Origin: UBA2266 sp964406945 | GTDB lineage: Bacteria; Planctomycetota; Phycisphaerae; Sedimentisphaerales; Anaerobacaceae | Reading direction: 5' to 3' | NCBI GenBank assembly: GCA_964406945.1 | Contig: CAYOTO010000006.1 | Location: 1-64,000, forward strand | Length of the DNA stretch: 64,000 bases | Translations under genes and position numbers: made by a program | Shown here: positions 8,234 to 18,000 of the stretch, in pieces | How positions within the stretch are numbered: position 1 is the stretch's first letter | How the letters are laid out: every line of letters starts with the position of its first letter | Notes under the pieces: model-generated | What the model saw: the letters and a program-made list of their open reading frames with translations, nothing else | What the model was told of the DNA's origin: nothing | Database searches by the model: none

Positions 8234-9430
8234 TCAAGTCTGACGCCACGAGATCGGCCGCACTTCGGAGATTACCGATTCATCGAATTCTATTGCGAAA
8301 CCGGGCCTGTCCGGCAGTTCCAGCATGCCATTGACCGGAGTTGGCTTGTACTTCTCGAAGTCGTAGTACCTGCTCATCTTATTGATCAGATATTCCACCA
8401 GCGGGCATATCTCCACGGGCTGACTGGCCACCACGTGCATCGCGGCATGGATGCTGTGCCCGTGAGGGATCACATTTACCCCGTGCACGGACGCCAGCGT
8501 GCACATTTTGACCAGTTCGCTTACGCCGCCGCACCACTCGGGGTCTGCCTGAACGACCATGATCGCGTCATTTTTCAGGAACTTGTGAACGTCCCACCGG
8601 CCGTAGAAATGCTCGCCGGTTGCAACGGGAATGGATGTTTCGCGGCTCAATTCGATAAAGGCATCCAGATTCGCGGTCTGGAATGGCTCTTCGATCCACC
8701 GGGGATTGTACTGCTCGACCCTCCTGGTCCATGCCAGGGCATATTGCAGGTCCCACCGCCAGAACGCGTCAAACATCAGATCCACGTCATCACCGACCGC
8801 TTCTCGCAGGTTTTTTACGACTTCCGCATCCTTTTCAACTCCCTGCGGGCCGTAGCTGGGGCCGCGGTCTCTGACAAACCACTTCTGATGATGATAGCCC
8901 TCTTTCTTCAACTGGCGGGCCTTTGCCTTCATCGCGGCCGGTTCCTGAGAAAACCCCAGGCAGCTTGCGTACGCGTTGACCTTTTTGCGCGAGCCTCCGA
9001 GAAGACGATACACCGGAAGCCCGAACAGGCGTCCCCGCAGATCCCACAGCGCGTTGTCAACGGCACTGAGAGCCATAAGATAATGACTGCCGCGAGAATG
9101 CCGGCTGGCCCTGAACATCCGGTCCCAGTATGCCTGGAAGGCAAGCGGATCCTCTCCGATAAGGCCTCGTTTGAAGAATCTGTCGACGAATATTGCGGCC
9201 TCGCCGTCTACAGGCCCGTACAGCCCGTAAAGATCGTTGCCCGCGTGGATTTTCAGGTACAGGGCTTTTCTGCCGTTCTTGCCGGTTACCTGCAGAATTT
9301 CGACGTTTGTAACTTCGAGTTCTGAGCGTGTTCCGCCGTCGGCCACAGCGGTACCGGAAACGTTCAAACTGCCCGCAATGCCCGCGGCCCCCAGGCCCGA
9401 AAGAAATCCTCGTCTTGTGCTATTTTGCAT
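8234..9430 (-). CDS. Tat-exported mandelate racemase/muconate lactonizing-type enzyme
   Basis: A twin-arginine leader (STRRGFLSGLGAAG) precedes an enolase-superfamily protein with the usual capping domain (WDLRGRLFGLPVYRLLGG) and (beta/alpha)7beta barrel. The metal ligands appear as Asp in MFDAFW, Glu in WIEEPF and Glu in ATGEHF, and a likely acid/base His is in IPHGHSI. Such enzymes abstract a proton alpha to a carboxylate and commonly dehydrate or racemise sugar acids; which acid is unknown. Export is unusual for the superfamily but common in planctomycete paralogues. The ATG at 9430 is chosen because AAAGGAG lies just upstream; 13 residues of in-frame sequence further up lack this. Confidence 0.83.
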   Translation of the reverse strand: MQNSTRRGFLSGLGAAGIAGSLNVSGTAVADGGTRSELEVTNVEILQVTGKNGRKALYLKIHAGNDLYGLYGPVDGEAAIFVDRFFKRGLIGEDPLAFQAYWDRMFRASRHSRGSHYLMALSAVDNALWDLRGRLFGLPVYRLLGGSRKKVNAYASCLGFSQEPAAMKAKARQLKKEGYHHQKWFVRDRGPSYGPQGVEKDAEVVKNLREAVGDDVDLMFDAFWRWDLQYALAWTRRVEQYNPRWIEEPFQTANLDAFIELSRETSIPVATGEHFYGRWDVHKFLKNDAIMVVQADPEWCGGVSELVKMCTLASVHGVNVIPHGHSIHAAMHVVASQPVEICPLVEYLINKMSRYYDFEKYKPTPVNGMLELPDRPGFAIEFDESVISEVRPISWRQT

Positions 9431-9598
9431 AATTTCGTCTCCTTTATGCAGGACATCGATCCGTCGCATGACTGTAAAGCTGCATTTTACAGAAACCGGT
9501 CCAGCCGCAACAGGGAAAACACAAAGGCATTGAACGGCGCCCGCAGGTCAGTTAAGCTGACAAGAGAACACGACAGACTTCTTTGGAATGGTTTTCTC

Positions 9599-10585
9599 AT
9601 GAACAGACAGCTCTTTTTGCTGGTTATTGCGTTCGCGAGCACCGCGTGGGCGGTGCAGAACAGGGCGCAAGGCCGGCCACCTGCGGGTGAAAGAATCGGC
9701 GTTATCCTCGATACGGATCTGGACTCGGATGTCGACGACGTAGGGGCGCTTGCTCTGCTGCATGCCCTGGCCGACAGCGGTGAGGCTGAGATTCTCGCAG
9801 TAATAGTGACCAGCGACGACATGTACGCGCCCTCGTGTGCGGATGCGATTAACACCTACTTCGGCCATCCCGACATTCCCATAGGCGTAGATCCCCGTCA
9901 GTCGCTCCGTGTTCGCTCGAGATATACAAAGGGCGTTGCCGAAGCGTTCGAGCATGATTTGAAAAGGTATTCCGATGCCGCCGATGCTGTCGAGGTCTAT
10001 CGGCAGGTACTTGCGAAGAGCCGGGATTCGAGTGTTGCAATTGTCACCGTGGGCCATCTCACGAACTTGAGAAGGCTGCTCGATTCCGAATCCGATGCCT
10101 TCAGCAAGCTCGACGGCGAAGCCCTGGTTGCCGCTAAGGTGCGATTGTGGTCCTGCATGGGAGGCAAGTATCCGGCAGGAAAAGAGCCGAATTTTTATCG
10201 TCCCGATTCCGAATCGACCGTTCAGTGTGTAGGGCGGTGGCCCGGCGCCGTCGTTTTCTCAGGAGCCGAAATCGGTAATCCCATTAAGACCGGCGGTCAA
10301 CTGTTCAAACAGAGGGCTCCGCAGGACGGTCCGGCCTATCTTGCTTATCAACTCTACAACGATTTCAGAGGACGCTCGAGTTGGGATCAAACGGCCGTGC
10401 TTTACGCTGTGCGCGGATGTCGCGATTACTGGACGCTTCATTCGGAAGGGCATAATCACGTATTCAGCGACGGCAGCAACGAATGGCGGGATAAACCTGA
10501 TAAAGACCATGCGTATCTGATCGAGAAGATGCCGCCGGATGAACTGGCCCGAATCATAGAACGGCTGATGGTCCACGAGCCCTGA
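9599..10585 (+). CDS. Secreted nucleoside-hydrolase-like protein
   Basis: Starting at the ATG at 9599, the 328-residue product has a signal peptide (MNRQLFLLVIAFASTAWA) and then the calcium-binding signature of the inosine-uridine nucleoside hydrolases, DTDLDSDVDDVGAL. Later come an IVTVGHLTNL strand and a WDQTAVLYAV segment containing the second metal-site Asp. Classical members cleave the N-glycosidic bond of ribonucleosides. Secreted planctomycete relatives next to glycan genes may act on other N- or O-glycosides, so the substrate is open. Upstream in-frame sequence to 9425 overlaps the divergent gene's leader and is not credible as coding. Confidence 0.8.
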   Translation: MNRQLFLLVIAFASTAWAVQNRAQGRPPAGERIGVILDTDLDSDVDDVGALALLHALADSGEAEILAVIVTSDDMYAPSCADAINTYFGHPDIPIGVDPRQSLRVRSRYTKGVAEAFEHDLKRYSDAADAVEVYRQVLAKSRDSSVAIVTVGHLTNLRRLLDSESDAFSKLDGEALVAAKVRLWSCMGGKYPAGKEPNFYRPDSESTVQCVGRWPGAVVFSGAEIGNPIKTGGQLFKQRAPQDGPAYLAYQLYNDFRGRSSWDQTAVLYAVRGCRDYWTLHSEGHNHVFSDGSNEWRDKPDKDHAYLIEKMPPDELARIIERLMVHEP

Positions 10586-10618
10586 ATGTGCTGCAAAAGG
10601 GGGCTTCGATCCGTACGG

Positions 10619-12532
10619 TCATCTCTTCTGTTTGACTGATTTGCCGACGACGCCTATCTCGGCTGCCGAGGCCCACGGGCCGCCATTTATCTCCGACAAC
10701 GCCCTGATTTTGACGAAGCGTCCCCGGACAGGGTCAAAAGTTATCTCCTGCGGTTTCTTCGTCTTCTTCAGTTCAACCACGGCCAGCGGCTTACCGAAAG
10801 AATCTTCGTCGGGGCAGACGAACACTTCGCACTTCTTAATGGTTCCGTTCCACCCATTATCCTGCCTCGCGAGGTAACGCACCGCGCTGACATCGTATGT
10901 GCCGCCCAGATCGATGACCAGTTCGTGCGGGTGCTTTTCGAGTTTGGGCGTAAACCGGCTGTGCCAGATTGTGCGAGGATCTCCGTCGATCGCGAACTTC
11001 GCGAGTTTACGATTGGCGGTGTTTTCACTGCTGCAGCTTGCCAGCCGCCACGACTTATTCGAAATGGCCCCCTCTTTCGGCAGCGAATTTACTTTTCCGC
11101 CCGGTATGGCGCCGCCGCGCGATGTGCCCCATTTGGCCCATCGGTCCTTTTCGTGGTTCGTGCGGTCGGCGAAGGTGCCCGGCCTGACAGGTTCGTGCGC
11201 CTTTTTAGCGAATGCTTTCATCTTCTGGAGTATCTCGGGATGATCTGCGGCAATATTGTTTTGCTCGCTGATGTCTTTGTCCAGGTCGTAGAGTTCCCAC
11301 GCACCGTTTTTGCCGGGCTTGACTGCCTTCCAGTTCTTCATGCGAACTGCGGTCTGGCTCCGATATTCCCAGTATAAATACTCATGCTGCTTCTGTTTGC
11401 GTCCAACGGTGCCCTCGCCAAGCAAAGTGGGCAGTACCGAAAGACCATCTACACCCTCCGGTACTTTCGCTGTTGTCAACTCCGCCAGTGTCGGCAGAAT
11501 ATCGGGTTGATAGAACAGCAGGTCGCTGACCTGCCCGGCTTCGATCTTCCCGGGCCAGCGAACTATGAATGGAATTCGCAAACCGCCCTCGTAAAGGTTG
11601 CCCTTGCCGCCGCGGAATTCCACGCCTGTTCTGGGATTCACGTTCGGCCCGAAGAATCCGCGAGGGTGTTCCTTATTGCGGAATCTGTCCTGGCCGCCGT
11701 TGTCCCCGGTGAAGAAAACGATTGTATTATCTTCTATGTCGAGTTCCCGCAGCAGATCCAGCACTTGTCCGACATTCCTGTCGACCATCGAGACCATAGC
11801 CGCATAATTCTTCGCCTCTTTAGAAACGCTTTCGTCCTTCATCCACTCCGCGTCTTTGTACAACTGCCACGCCGGGTCGTCCTTGGGTATGTCGTACATA
11901 CCGTGAGGGGGAGTAATCGGCAGATAACAGAAGAAAGGCCGGTCCTTGTTTTCGCGAATGAACTCGAGTCCGCGATTTATAATTTCGTAATGCGAGTAGG
12001 TCCGCCCGCTACGTCCGCCATTGTTGCCCGGCAATTTCACCTCGGCACTGTTCTCGATCAGGTAGGGCGGATAATAGCTGTGGGCATGAACCTGGTCGTA
12101 ATAGCCGAAAAAGGTGTCAAAACCATGTTTTTCGGGTACTCCCGTTGATCCGCGTCCCCCGGCGCCCCATTTTCCGAAACCGCCCGTGGCATAGCCCAGT
12201 TCTTTGAGTATAGAGGCTATCGTCTGTTCTTCGGCCCTGAGAGGCGTTCCGCCGTCATTTGCGCGCACCGATGCGTGGCCCATGTGCTTGCCGGTCATGA
12301 GGCTGCACCTTAACGGTGCGCAGACCGGCGCCCCGGCCAGGGCCTGTGTGAAGCGAATTCCCTCACCGGCCATCTTATCTATTCTGGGGGTCCGGATGTA
12401 GGGATTGCCCATGTGAGACAACTCGTAATAGGCAAGCTCGTCCGACATAATGTAGACGATGTTGGGCCTGCGGGCCGCGACAGCATTGGCCGTCGAAAAG
12501 ATAGTGGCTATAAATAGAATTGAGCGGATCAT
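10619..12532 (-). CDS. Secreted arylsulfatase with C-terminal F5/8-type (discoidin) domain
   Basis: The signal peptide (residues 1-20) is followed by the sulfatase fold: PNIVYIMSDE with metal-ligand Asp, then the formylglycine motif CAPLR at Cys71, which the formylglycine-generating enzyme would convert in anaerobes or aerobes. FGKWG and a later FTGDNGGQ metal-site motif also match. Residues about 490-635 form a discoidin/F5/8-type C module (FAIDGDPRTIWHS, GRFVKIRA) that probably binds the sulfated glycan. The predicted job is removing sulfate from a polysaccharide outside the cytoplasm. An AGGAGG Shine-Dalgarno precedes the ATG. Together with the second sulfatase at 27157 it implies use of sulfated glycans. 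Confidence 0.92.
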   Translation of the reverse strand: MIRSILFIATIFSTANAVAARRPNIVYIMSDELAYYELSHMGNPYIRTPRIDKMAGEGIRFTQALAGAPVCAPLRCSLMTGKHMGHASVRANDGGTPLRAEEQTIASILKELGYATGGFGKWGAGGRGSTGVPEKHGFDTFFGYYDQVHAHSYYPPYLIENSAEVKLPGNNGGRSGRTYSHYEIINRGLEFIRENKDRPFFCYLPITPPHGMYDIPKDDPAWQLYKDAEWMKDESVSKEAKNYAAMVSMVDRNVGQVLDLLRELDIEDNTIVFFTGDNGGQDRFRNKEHPRGFFGPNVNPRTGVEFRGGKGNLYEGGLRIPFIVRWPGKIEAGQVSDLLFYQPDILPTLAELTTAKVPEGVDGLSVLPTLLGEGTVGRKQKQHEYLYWEYRSQTAVRMKNWKAVKPGKNGAWELYDLDKDISEQNNIAADHPEILQKMKAFAKKAHEPVRPGTFADRTNHEKDRWAKWGTSRGGAIPGGKVNSLPKEGAISNKSWRLASCSSENTANRKLAKFAIDGDPRTIWHSRFTPKLEKHPHELVIDLGGTYDVSAVRYLARQDNGWNGTIKKCEVFVCPDEDSFGKPLAVVELKKTKKPQEITFDPVRGRFVKIRALSEINGGPWASAAEIGVVGKSVKQKR

Positions 12533-12732
12533 TTGTCAGCCTCCTGTGTCCTTACAGCCGGGCAATCTTCGATTTTGCGCGTATACCCGGTGGATAGCGC
12601 CGATACCAGCATATTCTAGCAGGCCGGTGGAACTGTGGCAACCGGCTTGTAATGCCGGAGCGCGAGGGCGGATATAGTGATTCGCCGGGAGAAGAATGCT
12701 GTGCAAGAGTACGAAGCACCTGGGAAAGGAAA

Positions 12733-12803
12733 CTGGGGAACGAGGATTCGAACCTCGACTAACTGATCCAGAGTCAGTCGTGCTACCGTTACACTATTCC
12801 CCA
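12733..12803 (-). tRNA. tRNA-Gln (anticodon CUG)
   Basis: Read on the minus strand, a 71-base cloverleaf is clear. The acceptor is TGGGGAA/TTCCCCA with discriminator G, and the D-arm is GTGT..GCAC. The anticodon stem ACTGA/TCAGT encloses CTCTGGA with anticodon CTG, and the T-arm is CGAGG TTCGAAT CCTCG. CCA is not encoded. The gene directly follows the likely terminator of bioY. Confidence 0.96.
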
Positions 12804-12810
12804 AAAAACT

Positions 12811-12833
12811 AAAAAACTGCTCGATATAAGCAG
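12811..12833 (-). terminator. Probable intrinsic terminator of bioY
   Basis: On the minus strand CTGCT-TATATCG-AGCAG (12833-12817) folds into a 5-bp stem and is followed at once by six T residues (12816-12811), with a second T6 run just after. A wider palindrome, TCGATAT..ATATCGA, overlaps it. It lies between the bioY stop and the tRNA-Gln 5' end, so the tRNA needs either read-through or a promoter inside this segment. Confidence 0.55.
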
Positions 12834-12868
12834 ATATCGAACAATCGCTCGCAGGTTATTAACGCCAA

Positions 12869-13492
12869 CTAACTGCGCGTGCGGTTGCGATTCAACAGTT
12901 TCCACCCCGTCGGCAGTATCGCCACGGCCGCGGCAATCTTGACGAGGTCGCCCGCGATGAATGGATAACAACCAATTTTCAGCAATTCGTCAAGGCCAAT
13001 CTGAAGACGGCCCATACCCGTCAGGCACGCCAGCCACGCCAGCCCGCACGCATATATCGCTGCGTTGGCCGCAATCATCATCAAGCTTGCCGTCAGGAAC
13101 CTGCGGTCCCAGCCCAGCCTGGCAAGATATCCGCAAACAGCCGCAGCCGCTGCAAATCCGACTAAATATCCGCCCGTGGGCCCCAAAAGAACGGCTGGGC
13201 CGAACTTCGCCCCGGCAAAAACAGGCAGACCTGCCGCCCCCTGGCCTATGTAGGCAAGCACTGTAAGAACGCCCACCCTGGGTCCGAACAGCGCGCCGAC
13301 CAGCAGAACGACCAGCGTCTGGGCCGTTACAGGTACAGGACTGAACGGCAAAACCACCGCGATCTGCGCTCCCAGAGCGATCGCCGCCGAGCCGAAAATG
13401 ACCAAAATCAGGTCGTAAAACAGCGAGTCTGCCCTCAGCGGGGGCCTGAAAAGCTCGATTGCTGCAAAGCTGCGTACCATATTCGTCAACAT
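12869..13492 (-). CDS. bioY: BioY-type biotin transporter (ECF S component)
   Basis: This is a six-helix integral membrane protein of the BioY family. The signature block is intact: PFSPVPVTAQTLVVLL, then GPTGGYLVGF, and a late FIAGDLVKI segment. BioY binds and imports biotin, alone or with an ECF energising module. No ecfT or ATPase gene is nearby, so it may act alone or share a distant module. The ATG at 13492 gives 207 residues; 36 more in-frame codons upstream begin with TTG and do not resemble the family. No clear Shine-Dalgarno supports either start. It is divergent from the phosphogluconolactonase gene. Confidence 0.85.
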   Translation of the reverse strand: MLTNMVRSFAAIELFRPPLRADSLFYDLILVIFGSAAIALGAQIAVVLPFSPVPVTAQTLVVLLVGALFGPRVGVLTVLAYIGQGAAGLPVFAGAKFGPAVLLGPTGGYLVGFAAAAAVCGYLARLGWDRRFLTASLMMIAANAAIYACGLAWLACLTGMGRLQIGLDELLKIGCYPFIAGDLVKIAAAVAILPTGWKLLNRNRTRS

Positions 13493-13748
13493 AAAAGCGA
13501 GTAACCAATTGAGAGTACGGATTATAGTCTCTGCGACGAGATACGTCAAATTTAAACCGCTACCGAGCCGAAAATAGCGGGATAGTTGTAAACAGGGCAA
13601 ACTCGCCGGTCTCGGCGGTTACAGGTTTTTTTCAAAAAAGTTGTCTTACCATCGTGGCCGATATAACATCGAGTGGCTGATCGGCAGGCGGATGACTGAT
13701 CGACGCTTCGCGGCGACAGCGCAAATATTTGCAGGAAGGCGGTTTAAT

Positions 13749-14516
13749 ATGGTCAAGACGGCCCAATACAAACCGAATATTCAGGTTGCGGACGATGTCG
13801 AGAGTCTTGCGCGGCAGGCTCTGGATATCTTCTGCGAAGAAGCCGGCAAAGCTCTCGAGAACAACGGAATTTTCAGGGTTGCCGTATCGGGTGGACATAC
13901 GCCGGAGCGTTTTTTCCAGCTTTTGGGCCAGGAGCAGGCCTCTTTATCGCTTGACTGGAGCAGAATACACCTTTTCTGGGTGGACGAACGCTACGTTCCC
14001 AAAGATTCGCCCCAGAGCAACTACAGACTGGCTGAGGAGGCATTCCTCACAAAGGTGCCTATTCCGCCTGAAAACGTGCACGCCGTACCTACGCACTATG
14101 ACGATTTTTCCGAGGCTGCCAGCGAGTACGAGCATGAAATTCGCAGCGTTTTCAACCTCGCGCCCGACAAGAATCCGGAATTCGACCTTATAGCCCTGGG
14201 AATGGGTAAAGACGGCCACACCGGATCGCTGTTTCCGGACAGTATCGCCATGTTCGATTCCCAGCATCTGGCTTGCGTTGTTTATGTACTCGACGAGAAA
14301 CTCAATCGCATAACGCTGACATGTCCGGTGCTATGCGGAGCCAAAAGAATACTGGTTCTCGTAACCGGCGCCGAAAAAGCCCCCATGCTGGGCGAAGTGC
14401 TGACCGAGGAGCCGGATGAGATCAAATATCCCATTCACATTCTCTGGCGCGTTCTCGACAGGGTTACCTGGCTCGTTGATCGCGACGCTGCGGCAGACCT
14501 GCCCGGGCAATCCTGA
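13749..14516 (+). CDS. pgl: 6-phosphogluconolactonase
   Basis: This 255-residue protein of the DevB/Pgl family hydrolyses 6-phosphogluconolactone in the oxidative pentose-phosphate pathway. Visible motifs are RVAVSGGHTPERFF (phosphate-binding region), HLFWVDERYVP, SNYRLAEEAFL and DLIALGMGKDGHTGSLFP with the catalytic His. Length is normal. ATG 13749 was chosen because the homologous region starts there and a purine-rich AGGAAGG lies upstream; the 36 in-frame codons before it have no family resemblance. No zwf or gnd gene is in the window, so it stands apart from its pathway partners. Confidence 0.9.
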   Translation: MVKTAQYKPNIQVADDVESLARQALDIFCEEAGKALENNGIFRVAVSGGHTPERFFQLLGQEQASLSLDWSRIHLFWVDERYVPKDSPQSNYRLAEEAFLTKVPIPPENVHAVPTHYDDFSEAASEYEHEIRSVFNLAPDKNPEFDLIALGMGKDGHTGSLFPDSIAMFDSQHLACVVYVLDEKLNRITLTCPVLCGAKRILVLVTGAEKAPMLGEVLTEEPDEIKYPIHILWRVLDRVTWLVDRDAAADLPGQS

Positions 14517-14521
14517 ACTGT

Positions 14522-14959
14522 CTAATCAGGTATCAGCAGCCGCGTTCCCGGTTTGAGCTTATCGGGATTTGAAATCACCGACCGATTCGCCCGGTAGATA
14601 GTGCGCCACTTCGACGATGAGCCGTAATAGCTCTTCGCTATCTGGGAGAGGGTTTCATTCCTCTGGACGACATGGTATCTGGCCTGTTGCGCGGGTTCGG
14701 TCTGCTCGTTGGCGGTCTTGTTGTCCGGTTCCTCGGTCGTTTCGCCAGAGCCTGTATCTGTAGCAGGAAGCTCCCGTCGGACAGGTTGCGGTTCCGGCGG
14801 TATCGGTGCAGGTTCGACGCGATTGGCGGCGTTGACTTCCGGCTTGGTTCGGTTATGCAGCCGCTGAGTGCTCAGATTCGGTCTGGACGCCAGCCAAGCA
14901 ATGCCCGCCAGAACGGGCACGAGGCCGAGCAGCATTCCCATTTTGAAGTCTTTATGCAT
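14522..14959 (-). CDS. Membrane-anchored LysM protein
   Basis: The 145-residue product has one N-terminal transmembrane helix (residues about 8-25), a Pro/Glu/Thr-rich linker of 65 residues, and a single C-terminal LysM domain (YHVVQRNETLSQIAKSYYG..PGTRLLIPD). LysM domains bind peptidoglycan N-acetylglucosamine, so this is likely an inner-membrane protein reaching the wall. It lies 75 bases after secDF on the same strand and may belong to the same transcript. It has no catalytic domain. Confidence 0.85.
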   Translation of the reverse strand: MHKDFKMGMLLGLVPVLAGIAWLASRPNLSTQRLHNRTKPEVNAANRVEPAPIPPEPQPVRRELPATDTGSGETTEEPDNKTANEQTEPAQQARYHVVQRNETLSQIAKSYYGSSSKWRTIYRANRSVISNPDKLKPGTRLLIPD

Positions 14960-15034
14960 CGTGAACTAACAACTTTTCGCCACAGGCATAGTACTTCGCC
15001 GGATGCTCGTCGGCCTCGCCTCTGGTAAGGACCG

Positions 15035-18000
15035 TTACTTTTTGCCCTTGCCCTTGCCTTTGGATGTCTGTCCTTCTGTTCCGATCAACAGTACGGGAGC
15101 GGCAATGGCGATCGATGAATAAGTACCGACGATAACACCGAAGCCTATGGCAAAGGTGAAGCCTCTTAGGCCGTCACCGCCAAAGATATACATAATCAGA
15201 ACAACTATGAACGTCGTGAAAGACGTCATGATAGTTCTCGTAATCGTCTGATTTATGCTGTTGGTTATCGTCTGAGCCGTCAACTGTGCCTTGGCGCGGT
15301 TTTCCCTGATGCGGTCGAACACAACGATGGTGTCGTTGAGCGAATAACCGATCAGGGTCAGAAATGCCGCGATGATGGCAAGGTTTATCTTAAAGTCGCC
15401 TATCAGCAGGGCTTCACCGATCGCGTACTGGGCTATATATGCGGTTGCTGTAACGGTGCCGAGCGTAATGCACACGTCGTGCACCAGCGCCAGAATCGCC
15501 GCAAGGCCGTAACGGAAGTTTCCGAAACGCACCCATATATAGGTAATGATCGCAATCAGCGAAAGTACGATGGCGATTAACGCCCGCGTCTTCTGCTCGT
15601 TACCGACCGAAGGATCGAACTGACGAACCCGAGGCAGCGAGCCTTCCAGCGTGGTTGCCGCCTGAATCTTGGTCTTTTCATTCTCTACAAACCTCTGCCA
15701 GTCTTCGGCCTGCAGCTCGGCTGCGCCGACATTCGAAGGAACACTTACATAGGTAAACTGCGTCAAAGATTCATTCGGATCCCTTATTGGGTTCAGCTCC
15801 GCATTGAGAATCTTATATGGGTTTCTTTGAAGATCCCGCGTTTCGGGTTTGTGCAGCAGTAACTCGAAACGTTCATCAAGTTCGGCGGCCGTGGTCGCCC
15901 GTCCGAGTTCGACCGAAACCTTGACCCCGTTCAGGTACGCGTTCAGTTCAGGATACGATTCGAGCAACGATTCGGTTATCTTCTCGGCTTCGACCTTTTG
16001 CGGCTGCAGGCTCTGCTGCACCTCGAGGTCGTCGGCGAATGCGTCCATTATCGCATCGTTAACCGTCTCGTTGATTTTCAGTTCCGAAATCTGTGCATCG
16101 GGCATCGCGGAACTCAGCACATTCTTTACCAGCGTCTGATTCATCTGGCTGGTCTTAACCGTGAATGTAGGCGGACTGTCGCTTTCTTTCGTGACGGTAA
16201 GATTCAGCAACTGTCCGTTGGCCTCGGCTTCGGCCTTGCGGATCATCTCTGTGATCTCGGCCTCGGTTTTGTCGTTCTGAGGCAGAGTTACCTGGGCCTG
16301 GATATTGTTCGTAGCGGTTGTGTTGATTTCGAAAGACCGGCCGGTTTTGCCCACACTGTAGACGTTCGCCGCAACCAGGGCATTGTTCTGCTGCTTGCCG
16401 ATTTCGTGGATGCGCTGCTCGATTTCCTGCCTGGTAAGGTCGGAAGAGGGTTTCAAATTTATCTGAACGCTTGTTCCACCGGTGAATTCGATGTCGTATT
16501 TGTTGTTGACCGCGTCGTCTCTGGTGAAGAATACGGCCAGGCCGCCGAGAATCAGAACCAGTGAAATCGTGAAGAAGACGGGTCTGAGCTTCATCCAGTT
16601 CACGTTCGGTCTGTGAATCAGAGTCAGCATTACCAGCTTGTCCTTGATGATCTTTTTCGAAAGAAGCAGATCGAAAATAACTCTGGTAACGAACAGGGCG
16701 GTGAACATACTCGAGCCAATACCGAGCATGAGCACAATGGCAAATCCCTTGATTTCTTCGGAAGCCACGCCGTAGAGAATCGCCGCCGTTATCAAAGTCG
16801 TCAGGTTCGCATCGAAAATAGTCCTGAACGCTCTGGAATAACCATTCGAAATAGCTATCCTGAGAGCCGATCCCTTCTTCTGCTCTTCCCTGATTCGCTC
16901 GAATATCAGCACGTTGGCGTCGACTGACATACCGATGGTCAGGATAAGACCGGCGATACCGGGCAGTGTAAATGTTGCGTCCAGAAGCGCCATCGCCCCC
17001 AGAATGAACAGCATGTTCATCAACAGAGCGATATCCGCGATGGAGCCTGCCAGCGTGTAGTAAACCAGCATGATGACGATGACCGTGGCCAGTCCGATCA
17101 GGCCGGCCATGATGCCCTGTCTGCGATTGTCGGCTCCGATCGAGGGGCCTATTGTATTGACCGAAATAGGCTGCTCGATGAGTCTGGCCGGCAGCGAGCC
17201 CGCATTGAGCTTATTGACCATGTCCTGAACTTCCTGCTGCGAGAAGCTGCCGGTAATGGTGCCGTCGGTGCTAATCCGGGCCTGCAAAACGGGGGCTGAT
17301 ATGGCCGTGTTGTCGAGCAGTATTGCCAGAGGCCGGCCCTGATTGGGACCGGTGAGTTTCCAGAACATGCTGCCGCCGCGGTCGTCGAGTGTGAAACTGA
17401 TCGCCCGGCGCCCCATCTGGTCGCTGGTCGGCGAGGCCTGAACCAGTTTCCATTCTTTTTCACCGCTGCCGTGAAGCATGGCCTCTTCGCCGACGTCATC
17501 GCTGGCCAGTACGTAGACCTTGCCCGCGAATTCCCCGAGAATAACCGGTCTTTCCTCCGAATCCCGCATTCTGGGAATCAACTGTCCTTCGGCGCTTCTT
17601 GCGATCCACTCGGCCGGATTTTCGACTTCGACCCAAACATATTTGCCGCGGGTTTCGTTCGAAGCGTACTTTGGTCCTTTTTCCTGGAGCTGGTTCAGCG
17701 TGCGATTCACCAGATCCATGTCGACTTCGGGGTGATTGACCGTGGGAAGGATACGGAACTCCAGAATACCGGCGCCTTTGAGCATGCGCTGCAAGTCCCG
17801 CGGGTCATCCAGTCTGCCTCGATACGGGCGATACTCTTTGTATGCGCTGACAACCGCTTTGATCTGCTCGGCCCGGCCGGGAAACTCCTCCTTAAGCTGC
17901 TGAAGCCGCTCCTGACGTTTCGTATTTTCAGGGTCCAACTCCAGTATCGACTGGACCTGCTCGGCGCTGATATTGAGCTGATCCAGAGCCCTTCTTGCTT

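Noticed and set aside
13586..13624. Possible BirA operator upstream of bioY (TTGTAAAC ... GGTTACAG)
   Set aside because: The right half is degenerate and the spacer is about 22 bases, against 14-16 in known BirA sites; the position is also about 95 bases above the start.
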